A stretch of DNA of 64,000 nt from Lophius americanus (Eukaryota; Chordata; Actinopteri; Lophiiformes; Lophiidae). The stretch spans positions 6,243,501-6,307,500 of the forward strand of contig JBBDHG010000008.1 of NCBI GenBank assembly GCA_037951165.1, in the 5' to 3' direction. The position numbers were made by a program, and so were the translations under genes. Below the pieces are notes generated by a model, which was given only the letters and a program-made list of their open reading frames with translations, was not told the DNA's origin and did not search any database. Position 1 is the stretch's first letter; each line of letters begins with the position of its first letter. Shown here piece by piece: positions 57,166 through 64,000 of the stretch.

Positions 57166-57300
57166 GCTCTAGCTCAGTGGGCAGAGTGGTTGTCTCCCAA
57201 TCGGAGATCGGCAGATTGGCGCTTCAATCCCAGCAGTTCCCTAGGTCCCTGAGAAAGACCCTCAACCCCAATATGTTCCTGCTCTTCACAGGGGACACCC
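57166..57300 (+). mobile_element. tRNA-derived SINE, head
   Basis: AGCTCTAGCTCAGTGGGCAG has an A-box-like TAGCTCAGTGG, and CGCTTCAATCCC is a B-box-like region. CCTGAGAAAGACCCTCAACC then CCA matches the GTCCTTGAGCAAGGCACTGA-type body of a common fish SINE. It is not a functional tRNA gene: the stem partners are disrupted. The terminal part may be at 57,864, separated by about 560 bases. Confidence 0.6.
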
Positions 57301-57863
57301 ATTACTCCTCAGATACCTTGACTATGTTGTACTTTGTATAACTGTATACGATTGCTTTTCTCTACCAGTCTTTAGTTGTGTTTTTACGTTTCAGCCTTTT
57401 CCCCATGTTTTTCCTGTTTCCTAATGTCCCCGGGATTTCCCCCCTTCATACCCATTTCAATTAGTTTCTTTGGAATTTGGAGTAAATTGTCAAAAAAACA
57501 AAAACTAATATGCCTGTATTTTGTCTCTGCCTTTGAGATGGATGGCGTCTTGCTGGTACCCTGCTTGTAACAGGAATATTACTCGCATAAGTCCCTGCGC
57601 TGAATTTTCACTGACTCCCCCTCATATTTCTGCTAGAGGCGAATCAACTAGTGCAACTTTACGGCTTTCTCCTAAAACAAATGAAGAAGATGGAAACCTG
57701 TTTCAACAAATACTCTAAACCTTCTGTAGGAGTGGATATGCACATGGGGAGTGACTGAAGTTTTCTACGTTTAATGTTTGAGGCTGAGTGAAGAAGATGA
57801 AGGGAAACACAGGGTATCTATTTTGGCTGTTGATTTTGTTTTCAATGTTTTAATGTAAAGTAT
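57301..57863. other. No gene seen
   Basis: Overlapping short ORFs without motifs between two SINE/LINE-like pieces. If both pieces are one SINE, this could be an insertion. Confidence 0.4.
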
Positions 57864-57912
57864 AAGCTACATTCTAAGTGTGAAAGGTGCTATACAAATA
57901 AAGTTAGAACCG
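57864..57912 (+). mobile_element. SINE/LINE 3' tail
   Basis: GTGTGAAAGGTGCTATACAA then ATAAAGT is the shared 3' tail (GTGAAAGGTGCTATATAAAT form) of many fish SINEs and LINEs, plus orientation. Confidence 0.55.
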
Positions 57913-58479
57913 TAATCATAATCTCTATTCTTCCATCTTAGATATTAAGCTATAACGCTGCTTCTTTCCACAAGAGGTTCCACTTTCATGTTTATTAATT
58001 ATTATAATAATAACATTCAAGATATTAAAGAAAACATCTGCACTAAAAAATGTTATTTTTATTTACTATTCTTCGTTCATTGATATTTTATCTCAGGGTT
58101 CCACTTTTGTCCATTGTGTGTTTTGTGTACTTCCTGCTGCTGTATCCTTCTGTAACATTATAAACTAATAAAGTGTTTTCTTATATTAAAAAAGAAGATC
58201 ATGCGATTTTGAAAAGAAAAGTAATGGATTCCTCCCAAGCTCCATCCCAGCTTCTCCACAAATACTACATAATACGTCTGACAAAATAAATTAGAGCGCT
58301 CTTAGAGAATGCAATCCAGCAAGGCAGCAACTTTCCCCATTATGTGACTGCACATAAAAGCAATAGTTTCACACTGGTTGAACCTCATAATATGACTTAC
58401 TGAGTGTGAAAACCTACCCCGAGAATTTACAATCACTTCGGTCCATGTGTGATTCGGTGTTTCATTTTCCGTTTGCACA
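57913..58479. other. No gene seen
   Basis: No recognised feature. Confidence 0.5.
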
Positions 58480-58520
58480 AACGAATATTGAAAAACGAGA
58501 AATGAGTGGCACTTAGATTT
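58480..58520 (+). repeat. AAACGAATATTGAAAAACGA repeat
   Basis: Contains AAACGAATATTGAAAAACGA and then GAAATGAG. The same run occurs inverted at about 59,862-59,884. It looks like a DNA-transposon end seen in fish, not further assigned. Confidence 0.5.
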
Positions 58521-58861
58521 TTTCCGTTCTGAGATTTTTCCTTTCCAAGACCAAATAGGTGTGAAGGGAAATTTGAAAAAGTATTTCATTTTAATTTTCT
58601 GATTTGATAACGAATGATTAAAATCACGAAGAGACAGAAACAATAAAGAAATGTTTGTTTTTTTGATGTCTGAAACCGGATGTGGTCGTTTATGACAGCG
58701 TCACATTGAGCGCTGTCAGACCTTCACAGTCCTCCACAGCAGCGGCTTATTTCAAAGAGAAGTGAGGAAGTTAGGGGTGGATTCTACGCTCTTCTTACGT
58801 GTCTTGTCTTCATCACTTTCTGTGGTCTCTACTCTTAATATGAAATATGTCACATGACACA

Positions 58862-59148
58862 TCAATCAGCCACAACATTAACACCAGTTAGTGGTTCTGA
58901 TGTTGTGGTTGATTATTGTCTCATCTACGGTGGCTGCAGCTGCAGTCTGGAGTCTGGAGTCCACACGGGATCTTTATAACCGTAAACCACCTAGACACCA
59001 GTGTCTCATTATCGCTAGGATGGATCATGCAGTAGGCGTGTTGGTAGCTGCTGTCAGTTTGCAGATATACCAGAACATGAATCATCATTCTGATATGAAA
59101 AACTACAGCAAAATCCTTCAGTTATTATGGGACACTGACATTATTTAA
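58862..59148. repeat. Direct repeat, copy 1 (Tc1-end-like start)
   Basis: Starts with a compact inverted pair: CAATCAGCCACAACATTAAC, CCAG, then TGGTTCTGATGTTGTGGTTG. The shared part has CGGGATCTTTATAACC, TAAACCACCTAGACACC, AGGATGGATCATGCAGTAGG, ATCATCATTCTGATATG and CAGTTATTATGGGACAC. The same blocks, in the same order, recur at 59,520-59,700. Confidence 0.65.
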
Positions 59149-59189
59149 ACTCTTATTTCGTTTCTATCTCCTCGTGACGAAATAAGAGT
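59149..59189. repeat. Hairpin, 13-bp stem
   Basis: ACTCTTATTTCGT and ACGAAATAAGAGT flank a 15-base spacer, directly after direct-repeat copy 1. Confidence 0.85.
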
Positions 59190-59317
59190 GTGTTTATACC
59201 TTTCTTTGAATCTGGATGTTTAGTCGGGCACCAAGGGCCGTGTTCCAGAGAAAATGGCGGCCAAATATGAAATACATTATCAGCTCTGAAATCAGGTTAA
59301 TCTTGATTATACCTGTT

Positions 59318-59700
59318 AATACAAACGCCGATCAGTCACAACATTTCAACCAATCACTCACTCATTTAAATACACAATGACGCCTAAGACAACTGTTTTC
59401 CAGTCTAAACATAAAAGTTGGCGTTCATTGCAACTAACTTGTGGGAAGTCTGGACCAATCACAGCACACCGTTTTACAGTTGTCCATTTAACCATACAGC
59501 AGCATGGGAAATCCACAGCTGCAACCGAGTCCACTCCACCCGGGATCTTTAGAACCCTAAACCACCTAAAGCACCTCCAGGATGGATCATGCAGTAGGCG
59601 GCACGGTAGCTCCTATCAGTCTGCAGATACACCAAAACATTAATCATCATTCTGATATGTAGAAGTGCAGCGAAATTGATCAGTTATTATGGGACACACA
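59318..59700. repeat. Direct repeat, copy 2 (longer)
   Basis: Begins with GCCGATCAGTCACAACATTT (Tc1-end-like), then about 170 bases not in copy 1, then CGGGATCTTTAGAACC, AAACCACCTAAAGCACC, AGGATGGATCATGCAGTAGG and CAGTTATTATGGGACAC. Both copies may be non-autonomous transposons; the ORFs inside have no motif. Confidence 0.6.
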
Positions 59701-59854
59701 CACACGTTTTTTTAACCCCATGTGGGCCATGGCATCAGTTTCCCGCTGTATACAACTGGCATACAACAATCAAAATTAGGACCGGTGCGTGTCAGGGCTT
59801 GTAATCAGATTCCAGATCAGATTTCAATTTTGATTCTTGTATCTCAAAAAAAAC

Positions 59855-59900
59855 AACTACTCGTTTTTCGTTTTTCAATATTCGTTTCTGAAACGAAAAA
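59855..59900 (-). repeat. Inverted partner of the 58,480 repeat
   Basis: TCGTTTTTCAATATTCGTTT is the reverse complement of the 58,480-58,520 core. It also forms an 11-bp stem (GTTTTTCGTTT / AAACGAAAAAC). Confidence 0.5.
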
Positions 59901-61189
59901 CAAAATACCAAAACGTGCCCCAAAACCCCCTCAAGATCTAGCTCAGTAAAACTTGAATTTGACTCCTCACTAAATCAGTACAGCAACAGCTACAATTTAA
60001 TCTTAGTTCTGTAGCTTTAGTCTTTGATATACGGCAGTAGGGAATTTTCCTTGAACTCTAAATTTAAGCATCATCAGATCTGGAATATTACTTGGATCCT
60101 GATAAGACTTTGATTTATTGCATACCGTAGGCATTATTTGTGAAGTTATGAGCTTCTAATTGTCGTTCCATACGGGTAAAGGTTGGCTTAAAAGAATAAC
60201 AGATCCATGCGATGATCCATACTGGTTCCAAACTCTAAGGGATTGATCTTTGGGCCGTACCCAACCTCTCCAGATCTTTCATTCAAATCTATTCAGAACT
60301 ATTTGAGCAATCCTAGCATGAAGACGTTTGAGGCAATGCCGACAAAGACATGACGTAAAAACATAATATCTAGTAATCTCAAAGACAGTAGAGAGAAATT
60401 CTGGATCGGCACACAACATTATTGGGTGCTTTCCAAAACCTTGCTCCATCTGTTTCACATTCTGTTTAATCCTGTTAACACAACAACCAACTAACTGTTG
60501 TTGGAAATACATGAATACTCTGAAGGCTCTTCTGTCTGTGCCACTGTTTGGAAAAGGTTTAATCGTAGTCCAGCCCCTGAAGTTGATAGGTGTGTTAGAA
60601 GAAGCTCACGTTTCTTCAATCTTCAATCTTTATTAAGAAAGCGGCAATTCACAACAACTGTTGTCTCAAGGTGCTTTCCAGAAACAGCCCGTCTAGACCC
60701 AACTCTTTATGTAATAATCTTATAGAGACCCAACAAATTCCCCCAGTTCTCAGTTTCTGAGGCTGTTTTTGGTAAACTGCAGATAAAATGCAGAAGTGAT
60801 GTAGATAATGCATGATATGTTATGTAGCATTTAATAATAAATACATACACTCTACTGGCATGTTAAGCAAAATGATTTTCATTGTGTCGGTTTCTTCTAA
60901 ATGTCTCATCATGTGATGTTTTGCTCATGAATCTAATCATGGAATGGCTTGAATGAATTGTTTTCATAGTGATGCAGCATTTTTTCGAAGTGTCTTTACA
61001 GTAAATGTCAATGAAAGTCACTAAATTCTATGTTGATAAGAGAACAACTGAGAGAGAGGTTCTTTCCCTGTGTTATATCTCCTCAACATGTCTGATGCAT
61101 TTAAGATTCCTGTTACAGCTCTGCCTCCTATAGCCGCCATCGATTATCTGTTCTGATATGAAAAATTCTCCATTTCAGGCCTTTTCTCA
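59901..61189. other. No gene seen
   Basis: Short ORFs without motifs. AATCTTCAATCTTT direct repeats lie near 60,617-60,632. Otherwise featureless. Confidence 0.5.
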
Positions 61190-61305
61190 GGTCTACCTCT
61201 GAAGACGTCGAGTGGACATGATGACCTTCAGTGATGGATAAATGTTGGTATGACTCTGCTTTCATTAGGAAACTGGAGCTATTGATCCGTCCGGCAGGCC
61301 TGCTG
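61190..61305 (+). repeat. Direct repeat pair member 1
   Basis: GACATGATGACCTTCAGTGA, TGGATAAATGTTGGTA and GCTTTCATTAGGAAACTGGA, then GCTATTGATCC recur nearly unchanged at 61,845-61,957. Possible element, no class assigned. Confidence 0.75.
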
Positions 61306-61844
61306 ATGAACAGAATCTCCACTAGGAGCGTCTGCCTACCTTCCAGAACCACATGAGCAGTTACTTTGATGAATTACAGTCTTTGCAGGAAGTATATGAA
61401 GACACTACACACATGCACCTGCATATCTTGGTAATTTCAAAACACATAGAGGCTTTAATCAGACTGGACCAGTTCCTTCAATCAACACTGATTCCAGGAG
61501 ACCAGAACCGTTGCTTCGTGGTGGGATGCACGACCAACAGGGTGAAGATCGCTGAGCTCGGCCGTTTGGAGTAAAACGTAAAAACTGGAAAAAAAAGGGA
61601 TAAGACCTGAGGTGACAATAATGTTGTGTTCATGACACATCAGAAATTCTTAATATCAATATTAATATATTATTGAAGTTGGCAACATTACAGTTCTTAC
61701 AAAAAGATTTTTTATTTTATGGCCATTAAGCAGGGAGCCCATACTGTTTATATTCATGATTCATGTGTACACACGTATTCCAGAGATTTAACTCATTTGG
61801 ATTTGGATCACGTCTCTTCTCTAGTCATTTTGTTTTGCACAAGT

Positions 61845-61957
61845 CAAGATCTGAAGACTGCAAGAGCAGACATGATGACCTTCAGTAATGGGTAAATGTT
61901 TGTAAGATGCTGCTTTCATTAGGAAACTGGAGCTACTAATCCATCAGCACATGCAGA
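61845..61957 (+). repeat. Direct repeat pair member 2
   Basis: GACATGATGACCTTCAGTAA, TGGGTAAATGTTTGTA and GCTTTCATTAGGAAACTGGA, then GCTACTAATCC: same order as 61,190-61,305, about 655 bases away. The sequence between is not obviously repeated. Confidence 0.75.
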
Positions 61958-64000
61958 TATGCAAAACGATCTGACTGTTGTCACTCGTGTGTCATGGCCA
62001 CAGAAGGGATCTATCCAGTCCAAAACTGATGGATGTCCCGGAGCAAGCTAAGTGTGAATAATGCACCATTTGTTTGCATTCAGTATCAGTTTGACAGCGT
62101 CTGAAAAAACAATATTATAATAATATTCAGGCATCCTGAAGCCTCAGATATAAAATGATAAAGAGAATCTCACTTCGTGTCACACAGCCGCTGGTCTTAA
62201 GCTACTCCACCCTCCTCCATGTGCATCACTTTGTGCCGAGACGAGTCAGCTGGGTCGACCCAGTCCGTATAACGACAGAAGCCAATTACAGCCTGCCTGG
62301 ACTATGAATAGTTGGAGTAGCACTTTACATAAATAGCTTTAATGGCTGCATAATGTTGAAATATTTATCTTGTTTCCAAAAACAAATGATCCCCTCCGAT
62401 GATCCACACTTTCTGTTTACCAACAAGAAAATGAAACAAACGTCCTCTTCCATTCCTACAGAATTTGAGGCTTGAATATTAAAAATGCTGTATGTAAAAT
62501 TGGCCAAAACAATATATGTTAGATTATTTTCTATTATTCTATATTGGTTAATGTATGAAATATTTACATGACATGAGACCGATTTGTTAAATAATATAAA
62601 ACAATAAACATGAGAAGTTCATATCATAATGATTATTAAAGGAACAATTCAACACAAAATTAAAAGCTATTACTTCCTCAAACTCATGGGAATAAACTGA
62701 ATTTCCTCCGTCTGCATAACAATAGTGGAGCTTTATAATAAAACTATGAGTAATAAAGCACCTTCAAGTGAATCCATTTAGATCATACAATACAACATAA
62801 CATAATACGTGTCTCAAGAACATCCTGAACTGATTTGAAAAGATGATAGTTAACACCCATTAAGATGAAATATTCAAAATAGACTTAGACTAAGGCAGAG
62901 ACCAAAACCTACATGTCAATTCATGGAGATAACTTACGTTGAAACTGAAATGAAAATGGAGGAGAACAAGGTTCGAGTGCACAGGAGACATCCAGGCATC
63001 AACATCCACAGATCAACAAATAAAGACAGAGAAGTCTTATATAGTACGCTGAGTAATGAGGAGAAGGGGGACATGATGAGAACATTCAATACTCAAGGCA
63101 GAGACACACTAGGAGTCATGAGTAAGGAGCCAGGTGCAGACACACACTCACAAACACACACACATATAGACAGACAAGAGTATTAAATAGAAAGGATTTA
63201 CCGACAACTAACTCCCAAAATATAACAGGAGACTAAAACCTTCACGGCCTCATTTCCACTCCTAATACTGTTTTTTTGTTCTATGGGGACATGGTGACTA
63301 GACAGTTATTGCACTTCGTCTTTAATGATAGTTTATGTATGACTGTTCAGTTTTAGAAGTTTTCAAACTAACAATGTCCAGCTGTTCTATGGTTCTAGCC
63401 CCACTGAGGGCCGTATAGAGGTGTTGGCAGTAGCCGGTGTATTGCTCAGAAGTCTTCAGGGAAATTCAACGTCAGTTCTGGGTTGACACATATTAAAAAA
63501 AGATAATAGATATGATTTCAGAATCTGACATAATGAGTGGCTGTTTCGCAGCCGTCGTTTCCAGACTTTTTAGGGCTGTCCTAAAATCATTGCTTGGTTG
63601 GCTTCTCTTGACAGTACGCCCCGGCTGGTTGAGCTGTATGGAGTATTTATTTTAAACAAGTTCCCATCTTCTTGTTTACTGAAACCACTGCCAGTGTAAT
63701 GATGACGGATCCAGTCTGCATCATCTGGTTATCCCTCTATGTGAGGCAGTGCAGTTTCCCACATTTTGCCCATTGTTCTCCATGATATGCAGGAACATGC
63801 ATTGTATAAACGCCTGTATGATCCACTGTTGTGATGTCGATCGCATGTCTATCTCCTGATATACTTCTGTTTCCCGTCCGCCCTTCCTAAAAAAGGTGCC
63901 TTAATCTTGCTCAATGTTTTCGCGAGTTTTGGTTTTTAAAATTTATTTTGAGATTTTCTCCTTATCCAAAGCGAGGAAATGTAAAGATAGGAATAAAGGC
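61958..64000. other. No gene seen
   Basis: Short ORFs only, including 62,923-63,186 (87 codons) without a recognised domain. No repeat families recognised. AT-rich at 62,500-62,900. Confidence 0.5.

Noticed and set aside
57166..57240. tRNA gene
   Set aside because: Box A- and B-like parts are present, but acceptor and anticodon stems do not pair and a SINE body follows.
61353..61574. 73-codon ORF between direct repeats, possible small gene
   Set aside because: It has no recognisable domain, and length is within what chance allows.

Overview
The window looks like non-coding DNA from a teleost fish. It is AT-rich, has no convincing host gene on either strand, and is full of decayed interspersed repeats of kinds familiar in ray-finned fish: Tc1/mariner copies, a hAT-type element, an L2/Rex-like LINE, a gypsy-type retroelement, tRNA-headed SINEs and LINE 3' tails. 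All family assignments come from my own recognition of motifs; no database search was run. Open reading frames are short, and those I checked are either low-complexity, antisense to transposons, or unlike any protein I know.

Left part (1-16 kb): mostly single-copy AT-rich DNA, with a pyrimidine-rich stretch (1320-1860), a gypsy-type remnant (protease-like at 5.3-5.6 kb, capsid-like at 5.85-6.04 kb), a LINE on the minus strand (9.75-12.1 kb) split by a 1.1-kb hAT-type element with a target-site duplication, and a minus-strand Tc1-like transposase relic (14.9-16.05 kb).

Middle part (16-42 kb): long stretches without recognisable content, a 36-bp perfect palindrome (18.17 kb), an L2-like LINE C-terminus (26.8-27.2 kb), a second Tc1-type relic (27.2-27.6 kb), an 18-bp minisatellite (27.76-27.99 kb), a 44-bp pyrimidine satellite (32.9-33.4 kb), a CATC microsatellite joined to a LINE end (37.9-38.3 kb), and several SINE pieces.

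Right part (42-64 kb): three more Tc1 relics of a different subfamily (42.2, 44.6, 53.0-54.0 kb). The last has a terminal-inverted-repeat element inserted inside it. There is also a possible solo LTR (42.8-43.2 kb), a hexanucleotide array open in all six frames (51.98-52.57 kb), and two direct-repeat pairs (58.9/59.3 kb and 61.2/61.85 kb).

The most interesting recurring signal is a dispersed family I cannot name, called R1 here. At least nine segments lie in both orientations (7.9, 13.1, 20.1, 39.1, 39.9, 45.1, 47.2, 48.6-49.7 and 51.3 kb). They share blocks and often contain or abut a second diverged unit. No operon, immune system or other multi-gene system is visible; the window is best read as layered transposon history.
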